A stretch of DNA of 64,000 nt. It comes from Caenorhabditis remanei (lineage: Eukaryota > Nematoda > Chromadorea > Rhabditida > Rhabditidae). Location of the stretch: assembly GCF_010183535.1 (NCBI RefSeq), contig NC_071332.1:21948001-22012000 (forward strand). Reading direction: 5' to 3'. The position numbers were made by a program, and so were the translations under genes. Below, one piece after another: positions 21,961 to 33,900 of the stretch (position 1 is its first letter; every line of letters starts with the position of its first letter). The notes under the pieces are model-generated. The model saw only the letters and a program-made list of their open reading frames with translations, had not been told where the DNA came from and searched no databases.

Positions 21961-24305
21961 TGACCCCGTTCCAATAGCCACTCCACTTTGAAACCTTATG
22001 AATTTCCAATTAGCCGCTTGCTTCTCGTAGTACAAAATGTGCCATCAAAATTTTAATGGGTGTCCCCCATTTTCTCGCGGGAAAATGAGTATGGCGATAT
22101 TTGGTATTTGTATGTGTGTGTGAATTGCGACAGCTGTCTACCACTACTCCCGCACCCATATTTATGAATACTTACACCGTTAGCGAGGGGATAGGTCAGA
22201 TCTGTCAGAAACTATTGGTTTGGGGACATCCGGATTGATAGACATACCTGAGGATATCCAAAGAACCTAGGTTTCTGGACATTCGGATTCTCGGACACAT
22301 GGACACCCTAATCCCCCAAATGACTCTCCTCCTCCCCAAATAAATCAAATAATGACCCCCCTTAAGTGAAATTGATATGTTGGTTCAAATAACCACTTGA
22401 ATGTGTGCTCTCCTCCATACAGATTAGATTATATGTGCACAATCTTGGCATTTTTTGGGTGTTAGGGGGTCAACAGGCAATTAGTCAAGTGGTTTTTAAA
22501 GGGAAAAGAAAAATGTTGGGCAATTTTATTTTTTGAAAAAAGCATGAAGAGGGTACTGTAATGTATTTGAAATTTTCCGCTTTCAAAATGAATATAAAAT
22601 TGGAGAAGCGTGACTTGTCTGGGATCAGCCCTCTCCTCTCCATGGCCTTCATCCTTCATCACTGAATTAACATAATCATACAATAAATACCGCGAAGAAT
22701 AATATCGGAGGAGGGATTTTGTTCATAATTATATAGCCTCGCCGGTATAGCAGCATATCGAATCACTTCCGCCGTAATGAACACCAATGTGTTGGGCAAG
22801 AGGGGGATACAGGTAGGGGGGGGGATATTGAAAACCAGAATTGAAAAGCGGCGAAGGCGCGCCAGGCAAGTGAGATTCTTATAAAAGTATCTTGATGCAT
22901 CTATAGAATGATAGACAAGCACCAAAACGCAATTCCTGGAAATCCGGACATCTGGACACACATACAGACTCCTCATGCTTCACTGACACAAAATATGGGA
23001 ACATACGGTGTGGATGATAACACCAGATATTGAAAACGAAAAGTGATACATATACATTCGGATAAATATATATTCCAAATTGCGTAAAATTGAAGAGTAT
23101 ATAATATGGGTACTTGAGGCATCACTTGAGAGTGTAAATTGCCTAAACATCATCCTTCTCTCTGTTTCAACGAGCCATGCGCGTTCCGAAATGGAGTAGC
23201 GAGAAGGAGAAGACATATGCCTCGATTCGCACAGATTGTTTGTTTTTAGAGGAGATGGAGGAGGTATTATGATGAAGAGGAGGGGATGTAGTGGATATAG
23301 GGACTTGTGGATATCTGGAAAGAGATTTATATCAGAACTGAACCAACTTGAGCACCTGGACTTCTGAACATCCCGACCAACATACAGATGAAGACCCTAA
23401 CTGTTTTAAAGTTTAAAAATTTCCCTGGCCACGCCTCTTTTTGTCAATTCATCGGTAAATCGAGATATTTTGGCCCGGCCAATTCTGAAAATCTTACTTC
23501 GTAGAAAATCTTGATTTTTGAGTCATTTTCAAGAAATTTCGCCGAAAAATTACAGAATTTTTGTCGGTCTTTTACTCAAAAACATTTGTTTTTAGCCGGA
23601 ATCTAACTGTAATCACATCTTTTGGGGGATTTCCTAAGAATACGCCGATTTCGTTAGTTTTCGTGTGATTTTTGCTCCAAAAACTCAAATATTTCATAGT
23701 TCAACCTTAAATACCCCTTATTTCAGCTCATTTTGAGCGATTCTCCATGAAAAATCCTCTATTTTCTCATTTTTCAAAGCCAAAATCATCTTGTAACCAC
23801 GACTAGAATACCTTGAAAATTTATATTCAAAATAATCAGATTTAAGACATTTCAAGATTTTAAGAAAAAGACACTAAACTATGTCTGCCTCCTGTTACCT
23901 TTCTTTGTATTTATCGATTGTTAGACCCTACTAATCCTACTACGCTAGAAAATGAAAACAGGTGGAAAAATAGCCCAACGACACAAAATACGTATGCTTG
24001 TCGAAAGAAACCATATGAATCACAATTTCATAACTTTAATTTTATTTATGAGCAAAGATTTTGAATAAAAAACTCATTTATTTTTTAAATTTTTATTTTG
24101 ACTTTACTTGTACTCATTTTACATAAAAAGTTTTCTCTCCTGAAGCATTTTTCCTTTTACTTTTTTCATTTGCCGCCATTTAGAGAAAAAAAAAAACATC
24201 ACCAACAGGTGAAACCAGCCTAACAAATTCTCTACAGACTTTCTCATTACTTTTTATTTTTTCTTTCCCCCCCAACCAATCAATTTCTTTCCAGAATTCT
24301 TTCTC

Positions 24306-25645
24306 ATGATACTATTCTTTCTTGGATTCACGTTTATAAATTTTTTATCATTGGTTTTCAATGCATTCTTATTTTATGTTATTTACAAGCAACCGGACAA
24401 AAGTATGTTTGCATATCTGTAGAGGATGGAATTTCAGGAATTCAGGATTTTCAGCTCGTCAGCCAACAATTTACATCTATAACGTTATCATTGCAAATTC
24501 GCTGGACTCAATCACAATATTTTTCACATTTTTGTTTCCGTTCTTGTTGGAAGACAATTTTTATTCAGGTACATAGTTTCACTTCTTAAACCTGAATATC
24601 CAGAGAAAATTTTCAGATTACCGTCGAATATTGGGCCCCACGCTGACTTTTTTATGCACTTTTTCCTATGAACACACATTCTACCTATCTTTGATAATGG
24701 TCATACATAGGATACATGTAGTGAAGGAACCTTTAACGAAGTTCTACACAAATCTGAAAATTTGGCTGTTTTGTGGAGGTTTTGCGGTGATTTTACAAAC
24801 AACTTTACCTAATTTTTCAAAAACAATTTCCAGATCCTGTCCTTTATATTCCTTATAATCCCCTATTTCTCCTCCTGCCCTGTCAACATCAACCAGAGGA
24901 CCTTCAACTTTGCAGTGGACTGTGCCAACAGACACCCGGTACGTTTTCCCTTTTTCGCTTTTCCTTTTTCTTAGATTTTGGGTTCAAAAATAGATTCAAA
25001 ACCACCTGGTTCTATTTAGATAACAACCAAGAAATCAGGAAAACAAAATAAAGAATTTTCAGATTACTCAGTTACAAAACGATTGGTTAATTTTAATTCC
25101 TGTTTTGACATTTATACTGAACATCTGCTTATTTTTATACCTAGCACAAAAGAGAGGGGAAGCTCTAAGGAGAAGAAGGTTGAATGGTAAGATGAGGACA
25201 TCCGGACTTTCAGACACACAGACATTTTCAGTCGTTTCTATCTCCTCGACCAGCAATGTCCATCAGCTACCTCCATTGGTGACCAGATCGAAATCTCGGC
25301 AGTCTTATGAACACTCTCTTTTGTTACAATCCATATTCACAACTTCTTTCATATTGGTTTATGAATTGACTGGTCTTTTAATGAGAATTTTTCGGGTAAG
25401 AACTCTATTTGAGCTTCGAACATCACGACATTCCAAAACTCTTATTTCAGAAAGACTATGAAACCGTTGCTATTGAAGTCCAACGCTTCATATTTTATTT
25501 CAGACTATCCATATGTTCTTTATTATGTTTTCTGGTGTATTTCGTGGGAACACCGTCAATTCGAAAACTAGTCATAGATAAAGTAAAGGAAATAGCGAGA
25601 GGAAAAACTGGACACAGGTCGCCAACTACTACAGTACTTGTTTGA
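24306..25645 (+). CDS. Chemoreceptor-type 7TM protein (plus-strand member of an inverted pair)
   Basis: Seven exons, join(24306..24402, 24455..24568, 24617..24786, 24834..24938, 25073..25196, 25232..25395, 25451..25645), give 322 residues. TM1 starts at once (MILFFLGFTFINFLSLVF) and ends KQPDK. Further marks are YIYNVIIANS (TM2), EHTFYLSLIMVIHRIHVV (TM3 with a DRY-like HRIHVV), SCPVNINQRTFNFAVDC before TM5, an R-rich third intracellular loop (RRGEALRRRRL), and a last helix ending YFVGTPSIRKLVIDK. Nematode serpentine receptors of this size act mainly in sensory cilia. I cannot assign the sr class. Exon lengths match its neighbour at 26110-27363 almost exactly, which supports this model. The ATG is the only one giving a 97-base first exon like its paralogue. 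Confidence 0.85.
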
Positions 25646-25670
25646 ATTTGATGAATAAAGTGTTTTTTTA

Positions 25671-25980
25671 ACTAGGGAAGACATGGAGTCAGTTTGGAGA
25701 TATGGGACGTGACCTATATCATTGGAAAGCTGAGAAAACGCTGATTACAAAAATATATTCAGTGTTTGCCCTCAATGTCTGGTATTCGAGAAAAACAAGA
25801 TCAAAGTTTGAAAAATAGAGAATTGAAATGTAATAACTTGTCATTTTTCAGCACTTTGACCTTGTTTTTTTCAAACACCAGGCCTCGATGACAAAAACCA
25901 AATATATATATTTGGAATCAGCGTTTTCTCAGCTTTCTAATAATCCATAACTCTATTCTGACTCCATGACCCTCCCTTGT
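25671..25980. mobile_element. Palindromic MITE-like element, family 2
   Basis: Begins ACTAGGGAAGACATGGAGTC and ends GACTCCATGACCCTCCCTTGT, inverted termini. Inside, GAAAGCTGAGAAAACGCTGA is mirrored by TCAGCGTTTTCTCAGCTTTC. Relatives are at about 34856-35275, 36270-36690 and 39577-39935. It sits between the two tail-to-tail receptor genes. Confidence 0.85.
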
Positions 25981-26025
25981 AAGTTTGTCTATCTGTCTAT
26001 CCACTTATCCAAATATCCAAATAAA

Positions 26026-26028
<3 letters not shown>

Positions 26029-26073
<45 letters not shown>
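26029..26073. repeat. (TA)n microsatellite
   Basis: About 22 uninterrupted TA dinucleotides in the spacer between the convergent 7TM genes. Confidence 0.95.
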
Positions 26074-26075
<2 letters not shown>

Positions 26076-26109
26076 TTAAAAGATTTATTCATACTTTCTG
26101 TTCTGCAAA

Positions 26110-27363
26110 TCACATAACAATGACAGTAGTCCCCTCATAGCTTCCTTTCACCAATAATTTAGTTCTTTCAATCAGGAGACGTCTGATAGAAGGCGTCCCT
26201 ATGTAATATATCAAGTAGCAAAACAAAGCAGTGGGAGTCAACCGTATGTAGAATATCCATCGTCGCAAGTCTTCAGACAGCGACATGTATTCTGCCTGGA
26301 ACACAGTCAACTATTATTAATTTTCTCTTTGAAATCTTACTGTAAAGTTCCTGATGAAAAAGCTGCTAACTTCATAGAGTAGCAAAAAGGCTGTGGTGGA
26401 GATTGACTGGAATAGGAGCATCTTTTCAAAGCTCTGTCTCTGACGGGACCGTTGGAAGACTGGGCGAGTTGTAGAGGTGTTAGAGGTGCCTGAACAAATT
26501 TTGGTTAATTTTTGTTTCAAAAAGAAAACTCACTGCTATTCCCCACTGAGTTTTTCAGCACCATACTTTTTTGAAGGGCCAAATAAAAAATTAAAGAAAT
26601 ATTAAGGAGCATTGTTGTGAACGGTAGAACAATAAGATAACGGTTTTGGAAAAGTGTAATCTGAAATTTAGCAGGTGTTTTGAGTATGACTCATTTCAGC
26701 ATACCGGGTGACGTTGTGGGCACTCGACGGCAAAACTAAAAGTTCTCTGGTTGATATTCACGGGACAATCAGAGAAATATGGGATTAGCAGGGATATCCA
26801 GGAGAAAACCTATATTGAAAAAAGATTTGCGAAATTCAAATTTCAAAATTCAAACTAACCGCCATAACTGCACAATAAATCCATAACTTTCCAGTTGTGA
26901 AATGTCTATTGAACGGTTGGAACACTGCGTAAATCCTCTGGATACTCATGAGCAGAGTTAGATACAAAGGGTGCTCGTAGAAAAATGTACAGTTGATGGT
27001 TAGAATGGGTCCAACTGATTGGCGGAACTCTGAAGTAACAGGAAAAATAGTTTGAAATTAAAATTCTCAACTTGTGAGACCAGATGCCAATTCCTACCTC
27101 CATAAGATTCATCATCCATTGCCATTGGCATCAAAAAAGTCAGAAACATAATGACAATATCCACAGAGCTACTTATTATCATGTTGTAAATGTATACAGT
27201 AGGCAGTTTGTCTGAAAATACATCATATCTCTGAAAAAATTGTGTTCAGCTTCACTGAAAACTAACTTTTATCCGGCTGCGCAAAAATTACCAAGAATAG
27301 GTAAATGTTAAATACCAGGGACACTGTAAAGATAGAGGTGAACACAAAGAATACTAGAAACAT
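26110..27363 (-). CDS. Chemoreceptor-type 7TM protein (minus-strand member of an inverted pair)
   Basis: Seven exons, complement(26110..26295, 26341..26489, 26534..26660, 26705..26809, 26860..27029, 27098..27211, 27267..27363), give 315 residues. It parallels the gene at 24306-25645 throughout: MFLVFFVFTSIFTVSLVFNI with QPDK at the end of TM1, LPTVYIYNMIISSS, EHPLYLTLLMSIQRIYAV at TM3, the diagnostic DCPVNINQRTFSFAVEC loop, and YYIGTPSIRRLLIERT after TM7. Exons 1-4 have identical lengths in both genes (97, 114, 170, 105) and introns fall in the same phases, so they are an inverted tandem duplication. All frames are intact. The class is unassigned, and ligand and cell are unknown. Confidence 0.85.
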
Positions 27364-28913
27364 CGTTTTTGTTAGCAAAAATACAAGGTTAAGAGCGATT
27401 TCTTAGTTTTTGAGCCTATCGGAGCTTTTATAAATCACCTGTTTCTCGTATTTATGGTAATGCTACAAATTGAAAATGTTTCTGAAAGTCGCTGGGAAGA
27501 GTTTTTATTAAAAAATTAAAGACGTTGTCTTTTCTACCAACGCGACATTAGTCACTACCTGTTGCATATTTTTATTTTGAAAAACTTGACTACAATTCAT
27601 TGTAGTACCACAGTGTAGTTTGTGTCGAAAGACTTTCAATTTGGATTTCCACCTGTTTAGTTGAGAAATAGCTTAGAATTTTGTAATTGATGTTAGATAG
27701 TTATAGCTCTTGGCAGAAGTTGTTGTTTTTTAATTTACTGGGAAAATGAAATTAGGCATCCGGAGTCCGGACATACACATACATACACCACATTCCCACG
27801 GAGTCCAGAACCAAGTTCTCTCTGCGTACCAGAGATGTTGGGAAGTGAAAATTTTCTTATCCGGAAGTCGGAAGTCGGAAGTTGGAAGTGATTTTTCTTA
27901 TCAGGAAGTCGGAAGTCGGAAGTCGGAAGTAAAATTTCTTATCCGGAAGTCGGAAGTCGGAAGTCGGAAGTGAAAAAACGCCCGGAAGTCGGAAGTCGGA
28001 AGTCGGAAGTCGGAAGTAGGAATTAGATTTTTTCGCAAATATTCAAAAACCCCAAGAGAAAAACCATAAAATTGCCGAAAATCAGTGGAAAATTAGTTTT
28101 TGGCTGAAGAAAATCTTATTTTCTGTCCTTCTAGACAATTTTTCCATGTATTTCTGCGAAATTTACTTTTCCGAAATTTCACCGTTATGTAATGACAGAA
28201 GTCGGAAGTAAAATTCCTTATCCGGAAGTCGGAAGTCGGAAGTCGGAAGTGAAATTTCTTATCCGGAAGTCGGAAGTCGGAAGTTGGAAGTGAAAAAAAC
28301 CCGGAAGTCGGAAGTCGGAAGTCGGAAGTCGGAATTCCCAACAACACTGCTGCGTACGCCGTTTCATAAGAACTTATGATTTTCCCACGACGTATGACAT
28401 TATTGCTTTTGATTGGATTTTTCGGAATGCTAGAACTTGGAGTTATTCCAGGAATAGTGTTGGATTAGCTTTTGTATGTTTGAACTCGAGGTGAAGATTA
28501 ATATTCAGAACGAAAATCTAAATTTCAACAAAAGAAGTTTTTCCGCACAGCAAAAATCTTGTACGAGAAGACCACACTACCAAAAAAACTCTTCCACCTA
28601 GGCTCCTTTTGAGTCTGGAGAACGGAAATGAGAAATCTTTTTTCAAAAAATAACGGAAATTTAAAAATCAATTTTCAGAATATCCGACAAATATAAACGT
28701 CTTTTCAAATGTTTTTAAAGTATCGGAACCTGCAATTTAAAAATTATGATATCAGTCCTCCTTCAATTACAAAGATAAAGATTCTGTCGAGATCTGCACC
28801 TTATTTTCATAGTGCACTATCGTCGACTGCATGAAACACTTTTTCAACGGTATTAATTAGCAATAACAAAACTATAATTTACTGATAATTATCTAAAACA
28901 AACACTGAAATAA
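27364..28913. other. Spacer with a heptamer array and a short TM-like remnant
   Basis: No intact gene. The CGGAAGT array lies at 27859-28334. At 28397-28471 a short frame, MTLLLLIGFFGMLELG..., looks like a membrane-segment relic but stops after 25 codons. Confidence 0.5.
27859..28334. repeat. CGGAAGT heptamer array in two blocks
   Basis: Blocks at about 27859-28019 and 28195-28334 contain roughly 30 GGAAGT units, mostly as (CGGAAGT)3-5 runs separated by short A/T spacers such as GAAATTTCTTATC. Both blocks read in the same direction and flank about 175 bp of unrelated DNA. The outer borders are a short inverted repeat (GTTGGGAA ... TTCCCAAC). Each run starts CCGGAAGT, which equals the core of an ETS-factor site. 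Confidence 0.9.
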
Positions 28914-30070
28914 TTATAAGACAACTGGAACATGTCCGACCATTTCTACTCCTCCGTTAGAGTGGCTGACCGACGAATGATTGGTGGCGAACACACTGGA
29001 GAACTTTTCTGTAACAAACTTCATAAAATAACTAAGTGTAAGATTTTCCATGCTTATGTAAAAACCTTTAAAAGTACTCACTTATTATCCATAATCTGTA
29101 TTCCGAAACAATAATCATAAAAGCCACACTGTCAACTATTGGAAACAAGCCGGCAACAGAACAGAACCATCCTGTCTGGTAACTAAGATCAATGTTCCAG
29201 AAGTGGGTCAACAGAGGGAATAAAAGGAGTAGAGAAACTTTAAAAACTAACAAGACGGTGGGTCCCATACTTTGTATAACCAATGCACAGAAAAATTGTT
29301 GCTGCAACTGCATATTCTTTGCAGAAAACTTTCCGAGCTCCTTCTTGATATATCTATAAATTTTGACACCACAGAAGACGATAATGATATAGTGAACAAA
29401 AATCAGAAATGTTGCAGAGATGATAAATGATAAGTTCAACCATCTGAGATTCTCATCGACTCCGAATGGTAAAATTAGAAAACGCGATTGATTAGTGATG
29501 TTGAGAGAATAGTTTTCTTGAATAGTGTTTCTGGAAAAATGGAACTATGCCATTAGTGTTTTTTTAGGATGCCTAGGTGTCTTACCTCATATAATCATCA
29601 GAATAGGAATCCGGTTGACAGAAAAAATAAAGTGATGCAGTATACAAGCTACCAGGAACAAACGGGTACATAATCCAGAATAATGGAGTATTCAAATTCT
29701 CGAATTTTCTTGCTTTTTCTACATCCAAAAAACTCAAATAGCGATACACAAACTGCACGGCAATCAAAGAAATTATTGATGCTGATAATCCTGCCCAGAC
29801 TGAAATTAAGAATTGGAGACCGGGACCTCCGGAAGTATTTAGACTAAAAAACATCATGCACTCCTTGAAATTGTGAGAAAATGGTTTGGCGACGATCTCC
29901 AGTCCAGGGAATATAATAGAAAGTATTGAAAATTGAATAATCATTCTTCGATATGATCCTGTCACTTTTTTGACACAGCGAACGGTGATGTAGATCAAGA
30001 GAGAATTCGAAAGAAGGCTCAACGCAAAAGCAACAGAAGCAATTTTTAGAGGAATTTCGAAGGACAACAT
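28914..30070 (-). CDS. Str/Srj-class chemoreceptor (7TM)
   Basis: Three exons, complement(28914..29008, 29082..29530, 29586..30070), give 342 residues, the usual length for the Str superfamily. Family marks: TM1 followed by GSYRRMIIQFSILSI (the common G-S/T-YR motif after TM1), an FVYRYLSF-type TM3 end, KNMQLQQQFFCALVIQSMGPT before TM6 (matching the NxxLQxQxFxALVIQ signature), and VDSVAFMIIVSEYR at the end of TM7. The intracellular tail is Ser-rich (SSVFATNHSSVSHSNGG). There is an N-glycosylation-rich loop with NYS, NIT and NQS between TM4 and TM5. The frame is intact. Such receptors sit in cilia of chemosensory neurons and detect odorants. The start ATG opens directly into TM1, as usual. Confidence 0.9.
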
Positions 30071-30954
30071 TTTCTTTTTTTTTCAGAGCAAAAAAAATGC
30101 GATTGGTGAATAAGCTTCGAGTTGGAGGTGGGAAAAAAGTTGCGAGAGAATGTAACAAACAATATTTGTTTCCCAGACACATCGAAAATAACTTCTAGTC
30201 CGGTGCACATTTCAGAGTACGTAAATGATGCATCATTCGGTGATCAGATTTATTGTTTTGAGGTAAGGAACGGACAATAGACCAGAGGGTTTATTATTTT
30301 GATGTTTGGAAGATCATGACTTTGCAAGGTATGATTAGTAAAAATAATGAAATGTACTCGATGTATCCCCTGATCCAATCCGCATGATTCATAGGATTTC
30401 TGGTTGAATTATTCTTTCTATCGGTTTTAATCGAATTGTCATTCTATAAAGTTGTCCACTATGAAAATGTAGATCTCAGAATACGGTACATTTTATCTGT
30501 TGCCAACTTTTCCTACTTCAAACAGCCGAGAAGCAGTGTTCTCACCTCAACAAATGCAAAACGCTCTGGCGTTCCATTGGTGCGTTTTTCTTCTGTTTCT
30601 TGCTGCCATAGTTCGTTTGCTGGTTTAGTTATCAATAAATTGTCAACTATGAAAATGTATATCTCGGAATACTGTACATTTTATCTGTTGACACCCACAC
30701 ACTTACTGAATGGCTCCACATCCAGTATAAAAGCAGAGACGGGATGTTACCTTTTATCTTTCAATAGAGTTTTTATTTCTCACAGCTTTAAGAAACGCAT
30801 TTTGATTTTATACTGATGTTTAAATGGACAATATGGCAAGATTCATTTCATATACTACAAACAAATGTTACAAAAAGTTTTGACCAAAAGTACTCGTTAA
30901 CAATACACAAACCATATCAACCCAGTTAAATTTTCTCAAAAACATCTTTCCAAA
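30071..30954. other. Spacer with a tandem-duplicated segment
   Basis: No gene seen. A segment beginning AAAGTTGTCCACTATGAAAA (about 30447-30505) recurs as AAATTGTCAACTATGAAAAT (about 30637-30700), about 190 bases later, both running into CATTTTATCTGTTG. Confidence 0.6.
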
Positions 30955-33900
30955 TCAAACTAAACTGTCCCTGGCACACAGAGGATCCTCATCTGGGGAC
31001 ACTGACGTGGAGAACGGCCGGTCCTTGGTATCACAAACATGTCGGTAGTAGGCAACAGATAGGAGACACCACCACATCTCGCAGATACCTGAAATTGAAA
31101 AATTCGAAGATTTGTAAAATAAATGTAAAAAATTGAACAACTCACCTGCCACACCCATCATTGAACTCAGAACAATACTTGAAGGCATCAACATCTTCCC
31201 ACTGAATCCTAGTGTCATTAGAACTGAAAATTTTCAAGATTTTTCACTACTTCTAGGTTTAAAACTAACCTATGATTGCCAAAACGGAAACGATTATAAA
31301 TCCGAATTGCCAGAAAACGTGCGGAAGTATTAGTGACGGCATTTGGCATCGGGAGCCGATGTAGAGAAGAGCCGAGGAGATTAGACAGGTGATGCACACT
31401 GGAAAAAATTCTTCTTTTCAAAAATTATAAAAACGAAACTCACAAGACACATGTAGAGCAAAGAAAAACCATCCACCACCATCGAAAAATCCCAAAAAAT
31501 AGAAATAGGTGCCGTTCATTGTTAGCAAATCGGGAGACTGGATTAATAGGATCAGGGCAAAGAACACCTGAAAAAGATTGAAAATAAAATAAATTCAAAA
31601 CCAAAAATGACTTACCTCTATACATAATATCAAGTGTACCGAATGAGTGATGTTCAGCAGTCCGCACAAGCACATTTCCTGGAAAATTAACTAAATTATA
31701 TAAATTATTGAAAAAAAAAACAGCAATGCGACAAAAAACTAAGTGGAGGTTCGAACACTATAGAAAAAAGTTGAAATCCGAGAAGCCCCCCGTCGTGTGT
31801 TATCCTGGGCAAAAGAGTGCATATTTATGTGGGCGCGGACAGGGAAGAATAACATATTTCTGTTTTTTTTTTTGTCGTGATTTTTGAAAGAAAGAACTCT
31901 CAGGGAATTTTGACCTTTTTGGAGAAATAGGAGGTTAAAAAAGGTGAGTTTTATAGAAGTGTCTGGAAAAAATTGTTCTGGCTAGAGAATGTTCCAGACA
32001 AAACTGGGGCTCTCTAATAGGCTCATATTGTATTAAGTACTTCTCAACACGCTGATTTCAAACATGTAATCCATTTTCGCAGAATGCTTCACCGAATTGA
32101 GGTATGCGATTAAAATCATTTTCAGTGCAAAAATTGCATTTTTCGAGAGGCTCAGAGAGGCTGAGAGGCTAGACGTTTTTTGAGATGTAGGTTATGTTAT
32201 CCATAAACTCATAAGTCGGTTAACTAAGTAATTGCTTGAAAAACCTAAGCTATCAATTTCAAAATGAGTGAGGCTTATGGTCACAATTGGAAAGCTAGCT
32301 AAACAACAGTGCATCTAAATAAGCAGAAATTATAATAGTCAGTCCACCAGTCAAAAAATTGTCGATTTGTAAAAGTCACACAATAACTGTCAATAATTTT
32401 CTATTGTCGGTTCACGAACACTTGCCGGAGGGTGTTAAAGACGCATCTAATTTGTACGAAGTGGCCACGAAGCGGAAAACATGATTTGCTGTAATTTTAG
32501 ATTTGCCAAGCTCAGAAACACGGCATTTGATCTTTTTCAACTATGAGACCATTCCGCGAAATTCCCAATAAATTAGATGCGCCTTCAACATTCCCTGGCA
32601 CGAGTTCGTAAACCGATAATAGCTCAAGTACAATTTAGTCGGGCTGCAATCAGATAACGGCATCCAGAAAAAAGTTTTTGACCCGAAAATTTCAAAAATA
32701 GTGAAAAGTGACCACAAAAAATTCAAAAAGGAATTCATTTTTAGAAATGCACTTCCCTCTAGAAAAGGTGTGAAGGAAGTGAGTTAGGAACAATAGAGAA
32801 GAAACAAAGCACAAAAAGTCAAAAAGTTTCTCTTTTCTCGCATAGCCAAAAATCACTTTTCTCCGGATTTCCTCTCGAATTTCCGATTTGATAAGTTCTT
32901 TCCTGTGCGAAATGAAAATGTCATAAAATAAAAACACGAAGAGAGCAATTTGCTGTCCGGAGAGTTTGAATGAAATGACTATAATTATCGTGGTAATAAA
33001 ATATCGTACCTGAGCATCGAGAAGAAGTAATGTGCTCCGAAATCGGGTAATCGTTCGTCGAGTCAGGGAGAAGCTTCGGTCGTCGGTTCGGCGGTGTCCA
33101 CGGTTTAAGGTTTTCTGGAATGATGGATGATAATTGGTGGAGGGGACTTCAGACAGAGATTTTCAGAATTATATACCAATATAGACACGACTAACCCGTC
33201 TCCTATCATTCCCCCTTCTTTCTGATTTAACAGAAATCGAATAACAGTCATTTGAACGAATAGGCAGCATTCTTTCAGGCTAATGTGGCTCAGAATAACA
33301 CAAATACATATACACACTATCAAAGATTCCGTCCTCCCTCTCCTTCTTTCAGGCGGTCGGACATAATTAATCGGAAAGGAGTGAGGAAAAAAAGAAGACG
33401 GAGAGGGGGGACACTAAAAAGACAATGAAGGGGGAATCAAAGAGCACTAGGTGTCCCGAAATATATGAATGAATTGGGCAAGAGATTGAGATATGGACTT
33501 TTGAATTCAAGAGGGTTTTGTGGTTTTTTTCGGGAGGTGCGCACTTTTTGAAAAAAAGGTTGAAGAAAATGTGACTTCTATTATTTTATTTTGAAATGAA
33601 GAATGACAAAACCAGAGTAATCCCGGCGCCAAGGTTCAAATTTCAAGTTTCTTCAAATTTTTTGAAAACTTTTGAACCTTCGACTATCATTCAGAATTAG
33701 AAGAAATTCTGAAAAAATTATTAAAAATGTTCACATTTCAAATAAAAATTTGAAAAAATTGGTTTTTTTTGAAGCTGGGCCTTGACAAGTATAAGCTGAA
33801 TAGAATATTTTTAGATACTAGTTTTTAGAATCTAGAAACGCGCCAAAGGAACGCCAGGGAAAATTGAAATTTCCAAAAAGGGAAATAAGTCACACTTCTT

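Larger units (their letters stand above)
13543..24305. other. Long region without a confident gene
   Basis: About 10.8 kb of AT-rich DNA. The open frames here are short, lack splice partners and show no domains. It contains a diverged repeat near 13600-13800 (related to 45060-45245 and 61810-62035), a partial palindromic element at about 17000-17140, a full one at 20986-21180, a half family-1 element at 21670-21960 and a G9 tract at 22816. The 5' exon of the FAM151 gene may be hidden here, and an exon-like stretch lies at 22738-22812. Confidence 0.5.
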
